From: Labia minor
Lineage: Eukaryota > Arthropoda > Insecta > Dermaptera > Spongiphoridae
DNA length: 64,000 nucleotides
Direction: 5' to 3'
Assembly: GCA_963082975.1 (NCBI GenBank)
Contig: OY720350.1
Location: forward strand, 7,707,488-7,771,487
The notes beneath the pieces are model-generated. The model was not told the origin of the DNA, made no database searches, and was given only the letters and a program-made list of their open reading frames with translations. The stretch's first letter is position 1. Each line of letters opens with the position of its first letter. Shown piece by piece: positions 1 through 14,400 of the stretch. A program made the position numbers and the translations under genes.

Positions 1-1778
1 CAAGAATTAAATCATATTTTATCGATATCATAATTTTTTTCATTGATTTCATCGAAAATACCAGGATTTCTCATATTAATTCAATCAAAAATGTACTTTT
101 TTAAATAAAAATGTAAAATTTATTTATTATATATCATTCTGTTCCATTTCTGGTCTTAATCACGAATTAATTCATATTTTATCGATATCATAATTTTTTT
201 CATTAATTTCATCGAAAAAACTTCAATTTGTAATATTTTTTCAAGCAAAAAGCTACTTTTTTAAATAAAAATGTAAAATTTATTTATTATATATCATTCT
301 GTTCCATTTCTGGTCCTAATCACGAATTAATTCATATTTTATCGATATCATAATTTTTTTCATTAATTTCATCGAAAAAACCTCAATTTGTAATATTTTT
401 TCACGCAAAAAGCTACTTTTTTAAATAGAAATGTAAAATTTATTTATTATATATCATTCTCTTCCATTTCTGGTCCTAATCACGAATTAATTCATATTTT
501 ATCGATATCATAATTTTTTTCATTGATTTCATAGAAAAAACCAGGATTTCTCATATTAATTCACTCAAAAAGCTAATTTTTTAAATAAAAATGTAAAATT
601 TATTTATTATATATCATTGTCTTCTATTTCTGGTCCTAATCAAGAATTAATTCATATTTTATCGATATCATAATTTTTTTCATTGATTTCATAGAAAAAA
701 CCAGGATTTCTCATATTAATTCAATCAAAAAGCTACTTTTTTAAATAAAAATGTAAAATTTATTTATTATATATCATTCTGTTCCATTTCTGGTCTTAAT
801 CAAGAATTAATTCATATTTTATCGATATCATAATTTTTTTCATTAATTTCATCGAAAAAACCTCAATTTGTAATATTTGTTCACGCAAAAAGCTATTTTT
901 TTAAATAGAAATGTAAAATTTATTTATTATATATCATTCTGTTCCATTTCTGGTCCTAATCACGAATTAATTCATATTTTATCGATATCATAATTTTTTT
1001 CATTGATTTCATCGAAAAAACCAGGATTTCTCATATTAATTCAATCAAAAATGTACTTTTTTAAATAAAAATGTAAAATTTATTTATTATATATCATTCT
1101 CTTCCATTTTTGGTCCTAATCAAGAATTAATTCATATTTTATCGATATCATAATTTTTTTCATTAATTTCATCGAAAAAACCTCAATTTGTAATATTTTT
1201 TCACGCAAAAAGCTACTTTTTTAAATAAAATTGTAAAATTTATTTATTATATATCATTCTCTTCCATTTTTGGTCCTAATCAAGAATTAATTCATATTTT
1301 ATCGATATCATAATTTTTTTCATTAATTTCATCGAAAAAACCTCAATTTGTAATATTTTTTCAAGCAAAAAGATACTTTTTTAAATAAAAATGTAAAATT
1401 TATTTATTATATATCATTCTGTTCCATTTCTGGTCCTAATCAAGAATTAATTCATATCTTATCGATATCATAAATTTTTTCATTAATTTCATCGAAAAAA
1501 CCTCAATTTGTAATATTTTTTCAAGCAAAAAGCTACTTTTTTAAATAGAAATTTAAAATTTATTTATTATATATCATTCTGTTCCATTTCTGGTCCTAAT
1601 CAAGAATTAATTCATATTTTATCGATATCATAAATTTTTTCATTAATTTAATCGAAAAAACCTCAATTTGTAATATTTTTTCAAGCAAAAAGCTACTTTT
1701 TTAAATAGAAATGTAAAATTTATTTATTATATATCATTCTCTTCCATTTCTGGTCCTAATCAAGAATTAATTCATATT

Positions 1779-1792
1779 TTATGATATCATAA
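1779..1792. repeat. Perfect 14-bp palindrome in the 159-bp monomer variant
   Basis: In the standard monomer this site reads TTATCGATATCATAA. A recurrent variant lacks the C, giving TTATGATATCATAA, which equals its own reverse complement. Other copies of the same variant lie near 4978, 7378, 8494, 9600, 11048 and 12328, and again in the right arm. The deletion is what makes some monomers 159 bp and some higher-order units one base short of a multiple of 160. Confidence 0.85.
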
Positions 1793-4470
1793 TTTTTTTC
1801 ATTAATTTCATCGAAAAAACCTCAATTTGTAATATTTGTTTACGCAAAAAGCTACTTTTTTAAATAAAAATGTAAAATTTATTTATTATATATCATTCTC
1901 TTCCATTTTTGGTCCTAATCAAGAATTAATTCATATTTTATCGATATCATAATTTTTTTCATTAATTTCATCGAAAAAACCTCAATTTGTAATATTTTTT
2001 CACGCAAAAAGCTACTTTTTTAAATAAAAATGTAAAATTTATTTATTATATATCATTCTGTTCGATTTCTGGTCCTAATCACGAATTAATTCATATTTTA
2101 TCGATATCATAATTTATTTCATTAACTTCATCGAAAAAACCTCAATTTGTAATATTTTTTCACGCAAAAAGCTACTTTTTTAAATAAAAATGTCAAATTT
2201 ATTTATTATATATCATTCTCTTCCATTTCTGGTCCTAATCACGAATTAATTCATATTTTATCGATATCATAATTTTTTTCATTAATTTCATCGAAAAAAC
2301 TTCAATTTGTAATATTTTTTCACGCAAAAAGCTACTTTTTTAAATAGAAATGTAAAATTTATTTATTATATATCATTCTGTTCCATTTCTGGTCCTAATC
2401 ACGAATTAATTCATATTTTATCGATATCATAATTTATTTCATTAACTTCATCGAAAAAACCTCAATTTGTAATATTTTTTCACGCAAAAAGCTACTTTTT
2501 TAAATAAAAATGTAAAATTTATTTATTATATATCATTCTGTTCGATTTCTGGTCCTAATCACGAATTAATTCATATTTTATCGATATCATAATTTATTTC
2601 ATTAACTTCATCGAAAAAACCTCAATTTGTAATATTTTTTCACGCAAAAAGCTACTTTTTTAAATAAAAATGTAAAATTTATTTATTATATATCATTCTG
2701 TTCGATTTCTGGTCCTAATCACGAATTAATTCATATTTTATCGATATCATAATTTATTTCATTAACTTCATCGAAAAAACCTCAATTTGTAATATTTTTT
2801 CACGCAAAAAGCTACTTTTTTAAATAGAAATGTAAAATTTATTTATTATATATCATTCTGTTCCATTTCTGGTCCTAATCACGAATTAATTCATATTTTA
2901 TCGATATCATAATTTTTTTCATTGATTTCATAGAAAAAACCAGGATTTCTCATATTAATTCAATCAAAAATGTACTTTTTTAAATAAAAATGTAAAATTT
3001 ATTTATTATATATCATTCTGTTCCATTTCTGGTCTTAATCACGAATTAATTCATATTTTATCGATATCATAATTTTTTTCATTAATTTCATCGAAAAAAC
3101 TTCAATTTGTAATATTTTTTCAAGCAAAAAGCTACTTTTTTAAATAAAAATGTAAAATTTATTTATTATATATCATTCTGTTCCATTTCTGGTCCTAATC
3201 ACGAATTAATTCATATTTTATCGATATCATAATTTTTTTCATTAATTTCATCGAAAAAACCTCAATTTGTAATATTTTTTCACGCAAAAAGCTACTTTTA
3301 TAAATAGAAATGTAAAATTTATTTATTATATATCATTCTCTTCCATTTCTGGTCCTAATCACGAATTAATTCATATTTTATCGATATCATAATTTTTTTC
3401 ATTGATTTCATAGAAAAAACCAGGATTTCTCATATTAATTCACTCAAAAAGCTAATTTTTTAAATAAAAATGTAAAATTTATTTATTATATATCATTGTC
3501 TTCTATTTCTGGTCCTAATCAAGAATTAATACATATTTTATCGATATCATAATTTTTTTCATTGATTTCATAGAAAAAACCAGGATTTCTCATATTAATT
3601 CAATCAAAAAGCTACTTTTTTAAATAAAAATGTAAAATTTATTTATTATATATCATTCTGTTCCATTTCTGGTCTTAATCAAGAATTAATTCATATTTTA
3701 TCGATATCATAATTTTTTTCATTAATTTCATCGAAAAAACCTCAATTTGTAATATTTGTTCACGCAAAAAGCTACTTTTTTAAATAAAAATGTAAAATTT
3801 ATTTATTATATATCATTCTGTTCCATTTCTGGTCTTAATCACGAATTAATTCATATTTTATCGATATCATAATTTTTTTCATTAATTTCATCGAAAAAAC
3901 TTCAATTTGTAATATTTTTTCACGCAAAAAGCTACTTTTTTAAATAAAAATGTAAAATTTATTTAGTATATATCATTCTGTTCCATTTCTGGTCCTAATC
4001 ACGAATTAATTCATATTTTATCGATATCATAATTTTTTTCATTGATTTCATCGAAAAAACCAGGATTTCTCATATTAATTCAATCAAAAATGTACTTTTT
4101 TAAATAAAAATGTAAAATTTATTTATTATATATCATTCTCTTCCATTTTTGGTCCTAATCAAGAATTAATTCATATTTTATCGATATCATAATTTTTTTC
4201 ATTAATTTCATCGAAAAAACCTCAATTTGTAATATTTTTTCACGCAAAAAGCTACTTTTTTAAATAAAAATGTAAAATTTATTTATTATATATCATTCTG
4301 TTCCATTTCTGGTCCTAATCACGAATTAATTCATATTTTATCGATATCATAATTTATTTCATTAATTTCATCGAAAAAACCTCAATTTGTAATATTTTTT
4401 CACGCAAAAAGCTACTTTTTTAAATAGAAATGTAAAATTTATTTATTATATATCATTCTCTTCCATTTTT

Positions 4471-6869
4471 AGTCCTAATCAAGAATTAAATCATATTTTA
4501 TCGATATCATAATTTTTTTCATTGATTTCATCGAAAAAACCAGGATTTCTCATATTAATTCAATCAAAAATGTACTTTTTTAAATAAAAATGTAAAATTT
4601 ATTTATTATATATCATTCTGTTCTATTTCTGGTCCTAATCAAGAATTAATTCATATTTTATCGATATCATAAATTTTTTCATTAATTTCATCGAAAAAAC
4701 CTCAATTTGTAATATTTTTTCAAGCAAAAAGCTACTTTTTTAAATAGAAATTTAAAATTTATTTATTATATATCATTCTGTTCCATTTCTGGTCCTAATC
4801 AAGAATTAATTCATATTTTATCGATATCATAAATTTTTTCATTAATTTCATCGAAAAAACCTCAATTTGTAATATTTTTTCAAGCAAAAAGCTACTTTTT
4901 TAAATAGAAATGTAAAATTTATTTATTATATATCATTCTCTTCCATTTCTGGTCCTAATCAAGAATTAATTCATATTTTATGATATCATAATTTTTTTCT
5001 TTGATTTCATAGAAAAACCCAGGATTTCTCATATTAATTCAATCAAAAAGCTACTTTTTTAAATAAAAATGTAAAATTTATTTATTATATATCATTCTGT
5101 TCCATTTCTGGTCTTAATCAAGAATTAATTCATATTTTATCGATATCATAATTTTTTTCATTAATTTCATCGAAAAAACCTCAATTTGTAATATTTTTTC
5201 ACGCAAAAAGCTACTTTTTTAAATAAAAATGTAAAATTTATTTATTATATATCATTCTGTTCCATTTCTGGTCTTAATCACGAATTAATTCATATTTTAT
5301 CGATATCATAATTTTTTTCATTAATTTCATCGAAAAAACTTCAATTTGTAATATTTTTTCAAGCAAAAAGCTACTTTTTTAAATAAAAATGTAAAATTTA
5401 TTTATTATATATCATTCTGTTCCATTTCTGGTCCTAATCACGAATTAATTCATATTTTATCGATATCATAATTTTTTTCATTAATTTCATCGAAAAAACC
5501 TCAATTTGTAATATTTTTTCACGCAAAAAGCTACTTTTATAAATAGAAATGTAAAATTTATTTATTATATATCATTCTCTTCCATTTCTGGTCCTAATCA
5601 CGAATTAATTCATATTTTATCGATATCATAATTTTTTTCATTGATTTCATAGAAAAAACCAGGATTTCTCATATTAATTCACTCAAAAAGCTAATTTTTT
5701 AAATAAAAATGTAAAATTTATTTATTATATATCATTGTCTTCTATTTCTGGTCCTAATCAAGAATTAATACATATTTTATCGATATCATAATTTTTTTCA
5801 TTGATTTCATAGAAAAAACCAGGATTTCTCATATTAATTCAATCAAAAAGCTACTTTTTTAAATAAAAATGTAAAATTTATTTATTATATATCATTCTGT
5901 TCCATTTCTGGTCTTAATCAAGAATTAATTCATATTTTATCGATATCATAATTTTTTTCATTAATTTCATCGAAAAAACCTCAATTTGTAATATTTGTTC
6001 ACGCAAAAAGCTACTTTTTTAAATAAAAATGTAAAATTTATTTATTATATATCATTCTGTTCCATTTCTGGTCTTAATCACGAATTAATTCATATTTTAT
6101 CGATATCATAATTTTTTTCATTAATTTCATCGAAAAAACTTCAATTTGTAATATTTTTTCACGCAAAAAGCTACTTTTTTAAATAAAAATGTAAAATTTA
6201 TTTAGTATATATCATTCTGTTCCATTTCTGGTCTTAATCACGAATTAATTCATATTTTATCGATATCATAATTTTTTTCATTAATTTCATCGAAAAAACT
6301 TCAATTTGTAATATTTTTTCACGCAAAAAGCTATTTTTTTAAATAGAAATGTAAAATTTATTTATTATATATCATTCTGTTCCATTTCTGGTCCTAATCA
6401 CGAATTAATTCATATTTTATCGATATCATAATTTTTTTCATTGATTTCATCGAAAAAACCAGGATTTCTCATATTAATTCAATCAAAAATGTACTTTTTT
6501 AAATAAAAATGTAAAATTTATTTATTATATATCATTCTCTTCCATTTTTGGTCCTAATCAAGAATTAATTCATATTTTATCGATATCATAATTTTTTTCA
6601 TTAATTTCATCGAAAAAACCTCAATTTGTAATATTTTTTCACGCAAAAAGCTACTTTTTTAAATAAAAATGTAAAATTTATTTATTATATATCATTCTGT
6701 TCCATTTCTGGTCCTAATCACGAATTAATTCATATTTTATCGATATCATAATTTATTTCATTAATTTCATCGAAAAAACCTCAATTTGTAATATTTTTTC
6801 ACGCAAAAAGCTACTTTTTTAAATAGAAATTTAAAATTTATTTATTATATATCATTCTCTTCCATTTTT
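4471..6869. repeat. 15-monomer higher-order repeat unit (2,399 bp), example
   Basis: The rare TTTTTAGTCC variant (usual form GGTCC) occurs at 4471 and again at 6870, a spacing of 2,399 bp, which equals fourteen 160-bp monomers plus one 159-bp monomer. The order of haplotypes between the markers is repeated almost exactly in the next unit. The same marker pair recurs near 15018 and 17417 in the 10.5-kb duplicate. Elsewhere the marker spacing is shorter: about 1,600 bp between 56964 and 58563, and 800 bp between 46499 and 47299. The higher-order unit is therefore variable in length, not a single fixed size. Confidence 0.85.
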
Positions 6870-9800
6870 AGTCCTAATCAAGAATTAAATCATATTTTAT
6901 CGATATCATAATTTTTTTCATTGATTTCATCGAAAATACCAGGATTTCTCATATTAATTCAATCAAAAATGTACTTTTTTAAATAAAAATGTAAAATTTA
7001 TTTATTATATATCATTCTGTTCTATTTCTGGTCCTAATCAAGAATTAATTCATATTTTATCGATATCATAAATTTTTTCATTAATTTCATCGAAAAAACC
7101 TCAATTTGTAATATTTTTTCAAGCAAAAAGCTACTTTTTTAAATAGAAATTTAAAATTTATTTATTATATATCATTCTGTTCCATTTCTGGTCCTAATCA
7201 AGAATTAATTCATATTTTATCGATATCATAAATTTTTTCATTAATTTCATCGAAAAAACCTCAATTTGTAATATTTTTTCAAGCAAAAAGCTACTTTTTT
7301 AAATAGAAATGTAAAATTTATTTATTATATATCATTCTCTTCCATTTCTGGTCCTAATCAAGAATTAATTCATATTTTATGATATCATAATTTTTTTCTT
7401 TGATTTCATAGAAAAACCCAGGATTTCTCATATTAATTCAATCAAAAAGCTACTTTTTTAAATAAAAATGTAAAATTTATTTATTATATACATACTGTTC
7501 CATTTCTGGTCTTAATCAAGAATTAATTCATATTTTATCGATATCATAATTTTTTTCATTAATTTCATCGAAAAAACCTCAATTTGTAATATTTTTTCAC
7601 GCAAAAAGCTACTTTTTTAAATAAAAATGTAAAATTTATTTATTATATATCATTCTGTTCCATTTCTGGTCTTAATCACGAATTAATTCATATTTTATCG
7701 ATATCATAATTTTTTTCATTAATTTCATCGAAAAAACTTCAATTTGTAATATTTTTTCACGCAAAAAGCTACTTTTTTAAATAAAAATGTAAAATTTATT
7801 TAGTATATATCATTCTGTTCCATTTCTGGTCTTAATCACGAATTAATTCATATTTTATCGATATCATAATTTTTTTCATTAATTTCATCGAAAAAACTTC
7901 AATTTGTAATATTTTTTCACGCAAAAAGCTATTTTTTTAAATAGAAATGTAAAATTTATTTATTATATATCATTCTGTTCCATTTCTGGTCCTAATCACG
8001 AATTAATTCATGTTTTATCGATATCATAATTTTTTTCATTGATTTCATTGAAAAAACCAGGATTTCTCATATTAATTCACTCAAAAAGCAATTTTTTAAA
8101 TAAAAATGTAAAATTTATTATTATATATCATTCTGTTCCATTTCTGGTCCTAATCAAGAATTAATTCATATTTTATCGATATCATAATTTTTTTCATTGA
8201 TTTCATAGAAAAAACCAGGATATCTCATATTAATTCAATCAAAAAGCTACTTTTTTAAATAAAAATGTAAAATTTATTTATTATATTTCATTCTGTTCCA
8301 TTTCTGGTCTTAATCAAGAATTAATTCATATTTTATCGATATCATAATTTTTTTCATTAATTTCATCGAAAAAACCTCAATTTGTAATATTTTTTCACGC
8401 AAAAAGCTACTTTTTTAAATAGAAATTTAAAATTTATTTATTATATATCATTCTCTTCCATTTCTGGTCCTAATCAAGAATTAATTCATATTTTATGATA
8501 TCATAATTTTTTTCATTAATTTCATCGAAAAAACCTCAATTTGTAATATTTGTTTACGCAAAAAGCTACTTTTTTAAATAAAAATGTAAAATTTATTTAT
8601 TATATATCATTCTCTTCCATTTTTGGTCCTAATCAAGAATTAATTCATATTTTATCGATATCATAATTTTTTTCATTAATTTCATCGAAAAAACCTCAAT
8701 TTGTAATATTTTTTCACGCAAAAAGCTACTTTTTTAAATAAAAATGTAAAATTTATTTATTATATATCATTCTGTTCGATTTCTGGTCCTAATCACGAAT
8801 TAATTCATATTTTATCGATATCATAATTTTTTTCATTAATTTCATCGAAAAAACCTCAATTTGTAATATTTTTTCACGCAAAAAGCTACTTTTTTAAATA
8901 AAAATGTAAAATTTATTTATTATATATCATTCTGTTCGATTTCTGGTCCTAATCACGAATTAATTCATATTTTATCGATATCATAATTTATTTCATTAAC
9001 TTCATCGAAAAAACCTCAATTTGTAATATTTTTTCACGCAAAAAGCTACTTTTTTAAATAAAAATGTAAAATTTATTTATTATATATCATTCTCTTCCAT
9101 TTCTGGTCCTAATCACGAATTAATTCATATTTTATCGATATCATAATTTTTTTCATTAATTTCATCGAAAAAACTTCAATTTGTAATATTTTTTCAGGCA
9201 AAAAGCTATTTTTTTAAATAGAAATGTAAAATTTATTTATTATATATCATTCTGTTCCATTTCTGGTCCTAATCACGAATTAATTCATATTTTATCGATA
9301 TCATAATTTTTTTCATTGATTTCATAGAAAAAACCAGGATATCTCATATTAATTCAATCAAAAAGCTACTTTTTTAAATAAAAATGTAAAATTTATTTAT
9401 TATATTTCATTCTGTTCCATTTCTGGTCTTAATCAAGAATTAATTCATATTTTATCGATATCATAATTTTTTTCATTAATTTCATCGAAAAAACCTCAAT
9501 TTGTAATATTTTTTCACGCAAAAAGCTACTTTTTTAAATAGAAATTTAAAATTTATTTATTATATATCATTCTCTTCCATTTCTGGTCCTAATCAAGAAT
9601 TAATTCATATTTTATGATATCATAATTTTTTTCATTAATTTCATCGAAAAAACCTCAATTTGTAATATTTGTTTACGCAAAAAGCTACTTTTTTAAATAA
9701 AAATGTAAAATTTATTTATTATATATCATTCTCTTCCATTTCTGGTCCTAATCAAGAATTAATTCATATTTTATGATATCATAATTTTTTTCATTAATTT

Positions 9801-11455
9801 CATCGAAAAAACCTCAATTTGTAATATTTTTTCACGCAAAAAGCTACTTTTTTAAATAGAAATGTAAAATTTATTTATTATATATCATTCTCTTCCATTT
9901 CTGGTCCTAATCAAGAATTAATTCATATTTTATGATATCATAATTTTTTTCTTTGATTTCATAGAAAAAACCAGGATATCTCATATTAATTCAATCAAAA
10001 AGCTACTTTTTTAAATAAAAATGTAAAATTTATTTATTATATACATACTGTTCCATTTCTGGTCTTAATCAAGAATTAATTCATATTTTATCGATATCAT
10101 AATTTTTTTCATTAATTTCATCGAAAAAACCTCAATTTGTAATATTTGTTCACGCAAAAAGCTACTTTTTTAAATAAAAATGTAAAATTTATTTATTATA
10201 TATCATTCTGTTCCATTTCTGGTCTTAATCACGAATTAATTCATATTTTATCGATATCATAATTTTTTTCATTAATTTCATCGAAAAAACTTCAATTTGT
10301 AATATTTTTTCACGCAAAAAGCTACTTTTTTAAATAAAAATGTAAAATTTATTTAGTATATATCATTCTGTTCCATTTCTGGTCTTAATCACGAATTAAT
10401 TCATATTTTATCGATATCATAATTTTTTTCATTAATTTCATCGAAAAAACTTCAATTTGTAATATTTTTTCACGCAAAAAGCTATTTTTTTAAATAGAAA
10501 TGTAAAATTTATTTATTATATATCATTCTGTTCCATTTCTGGTCCTAATCACGAATTAATTCATGTTTTATCGATATCATAATTTTTTTCATTGATTTCA
10601 TTGAAAAAACCAGGATTTCTCATATTAATTCACTCAAAAAGCAATTTTTTAAATAAAAATGTAAAATTTATTTATTATATATCATTCTGTTCCATTTCTG
10701 GTCCTAATCACGAATTAATTCATATTTTATCGATATCATAATTTTTTTCATTAATTTCATCGAAAAAACTTCAATTTGTAATATTTTTTCACGCAAAAAG
10801 CTACTTTTTTAAATAAAAATGTAAAATTTATTTATTATATTTCATTCTGTTCCATTTCTGGTCTTAATCAAGAATTAATTCATATTTTATCGATATCATA
10901 ATTTTTTTCATTAATTTCATCGAAAAAACCTCAATTTGTAATATTTTTTCACGCAATAAGCTACTTTTTTAAATAGAAATTTAAAATTTATTTATTATAT
11001 ATCATTCTCTTCCATTTCTGGTCCTAATCAAGAATTAATTCATATTTTATGATATCATAATTTTTTTCATTAATTTCATCGAAAAAACCTCAATTTGTAA
11101 TATTTGTTTACGCAAAAAGCTACTTTTTTAAATAAAAATGTAAAATTTATTTATTATATATCATTCTCTTCCATTTTTGGTCCTAATCAAGAATTAATTC
11201 ATATTTTATCGATATCATAATTTTTTTCATTAATTTCATCGAAAAAACCTCAATTTGTAATATTTTTTCACGCAAAAAGCTACTTTTTTAAATAAAAATG
11301 TAAAATTTATTTATTATATATCATTCTGTTCGATTTCTGGTCCTAATCACGAATTAATTCATATTTTATCGATATCATAATTTTTTTCATTAATTTCATC
11401 GAAAAAACCTCAATTTGTAATATTTTTTCACGCAAAAAGCTACTTTTTTAAATAA

Positions 11456-14400
11456 AAATGTAAAATTTATTTATTATATATCATTCTGTTCCATTTCTGG
11501 TCCTAATCACGAATTAATTCATATTTTATCGATATCATAATTTTTTTCATTGATTTCATCGAAAAAACCAGGATTTCTCATATTAATTCAATCAAAAATG
11601 TACTTTTTTAAATAAAAATGTAAAATTTATTTATTATATATCATTCTCTTCCATTTTTGGTCCTAATCAAGAATTAATTCATATTTTATCGATATCATAA
11701 TTTTTTTCATTAATTTCATCGAAAAAACCTCAATTTGTAATATTTTTTCACGCAAAAAGCTACTTTTTTAAATAAAATTGTAAAATTTATTTATTATATA
11801 TCATTCTCTTCCATTTTTGGTCCTAATCAAGAATTAATTCATATTTTATCGATATCATAATTTTTTTCATTAATTTCATCGAAAAAACCTCAATTTGTAA
11901 TATTTTTTCAAGCAAAAAGATACTTTTTTAAATAAAAATGTAAAATTTATTTATTATATATCATTCTGTTCCATTTCTGGTCCTAATCAAGAATTAATTC
12001 ATATTTTATCGATATCATAAATTTTTTCATTAATTTCATCGAAAAAACCTCAATTTGTAATATTTTTTCAAGCAAAAAGCTACTTTTTTAAATAGAAATT
12101 TAAAATTTATTTATTATATATCATTCTGTTCCATTTCTGGTCCTAATCAAGAATTAATTCATATTTTATCGATATCATAAATTTTTTCATTAATTTAATC
12201 GAAAAAACCTCAATTTGTAATATTTTTTCAAGCAAAAAGCTACTTTTTTAAATAGAAATGTAAAATTTATTTATTATATATCATTCTCTTCCATTTCTGG
12301 TCCTAATCAAGAATTAATTCATATTTTATGATATCATAATTTTTTTCATTAATTTCATCGAAAAAACCTCAATTTGTAATATTTGTTTACGCAAAAAGCT
12401 ACTTTTTTAAATAAAAATGTAAAATTTATTTATTATATATCATTCTCTTCCATTTTTGGTCCTAATCAAGAATTAATTCATATTTTATCGATATCATAAT
12501 TTTTTTCATTAATTTCATCGAAAAAACCTCAATTTGTAATATTTTTTCACGCAAAAAGCTACTTTTTTAAATAAAAATGTAAAATTTATTTATTATATAT
12601 CATTCTGTTCGATTTCTGGTCCTAATCACGAATTAATTCATATTTTATCGATATCATAATTTATTTCATTAACTTCATCGAAAAAACCTCAATTTGTAAT
12701 ATTTTTTCACGCAAAAAGCTACTTTTTTAAATAAAAATGTCAAATTTATTTATTATATATCATTCTCTTCCATTTCTGGTCCTAATCACGAATTAATTCA
12801 TATTTTATCGATATCATAATTTTTTTCATTAATTTCATCGAAAAAACTTCAATTTGTAATATTTTTTCACGCAAAAAGCTACTTTTTTAAATAGAAATGT
12901 AAAATTTATTTATTATATATCATTCTGTTCCATTTCTGGTCCTAATCACGAATTAATTCATATTTTATCGATATCATAATTTATTTCATTAACTTCATCG
13001 AAAAAACCTCAATTTGTAATATTTTTTCACGCAAAAAGCTACTTTTTTAAATAAAAATGTAAAATTTATTTATTATATATCATTCTGTTCGATTTCTGGT
13101 CCTAATCACGAATTAATTCATATTTTATCGATATCATAATTTATTTCATTAACTTCATCGAAAAAACCTCAATTTGTAATATTTTTTCACGCAAAAAGCT
13201 ACTTTTTTAAATAAAAATGTAAAATTTATTTATTATATATCATTCTGTTCGATTTCTGGTCCTAATCACGAATTAATTCATATTTTATCGATATCATAAT
13301 TTATTTCATTAACTTCATCGAAAAAACCTCAATTTGTAATATTTTTTCACGCAAAAAGCTACTTTTTTAAATAGAAATGTAAAATTTATTTATTATATAT
13401 CATTCTGTTCCATTTCTGGTCCTAATCACGAATTAATTCATATTTTATCGATATCATAATTTTTTTCATTGATTTCATAGAAAAAACCAGGATTTCTCAT
13501 ATTAATTCAATCAAAAATGTACTTTTTTAAATAAAAATGTAAAATTTATTTATTATATATCATTCTGTTCCATTTCTGGTCTTAATCACGAATTAATTCA
13601 TATTTTATCGATATCATAATTTTTTTCATTAATTTCATCGAAAAAACTTCAATTTGTAATATTTTTTCAAGCAAAAAGCTACTTTTTTAAATAAAAATGT
13701 AAAATTTATTTATTATATATCATTCTGTTCCATTTCTGGTCCTAATCACGAATTAATTCATATTTTATCGATATCATAATTTTTTTCATTAATTTCATCG
13801 AAAAAACCTCAATTTGTAATATTTTTTCACGCAAAAAGCTACTTTTATAAATAGAAATGTAAAATTTATTTATTATATATCATTCTCTTCCATTTCTGGT
13901 CCTAATCACGAATTAATTCATATTTTATCGATATCATAATTTTTTTCATTGATTTCATAGAAAAAACCAGGATTTCTCATATTAATTCACTCAAAAAGCT
14001 AATTTTTTAAATAAAAATGTAAAATTTATTTATTATATATCATTGTCTTCTATTTCTGGTCCTAATCAAGAATTAATACATATTTTATCGATATCATAAT
14101 TTTTTTCATTGATTTCATAGAAAAAACCAGGATTTCTCATATTAATTCAATCAAAAAGCTACTTTTTTAAATAAAAATGTAAAATTTATTTATTATATAT
14201 CATTCTGTTCCATTTCTGGTCTTAATCAAGAATTAATTCATATTTTATCGATATCATAATTTTTTTCATTAATTTCATCGAAAAAACCTCAATTTGTAAT
14301 ATTTGTTCACGCAAAAAGCTACTTTTTTAAATAAAAATGTAAAATTTATTTATTATATATCATTCTGTTCCATTTCTGGTCTTAATCACGAATTAATTCA

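Larger units (their letters stand above)
909..11455. repeat. 10.5-kb satellite segmental duplication, copy 1
   Basis: Rare single-base variants recur at a constant offset of 10,547 bp: AAATTGTAAAATT at 1231 and 11778, TGTCAAATTT at 2191 and 12738, and the CATACTG variant at 7491 and 18038. Reading outward, the match begins just after 908, where the copies differ by G/A. The unit holds about 66 monomers. The exact junction can move by a few tens of bases because neighbouring monomers are alike. Unequal exchange between arrays is the usual mechanism and is inferred here. Confidence 0.85.
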
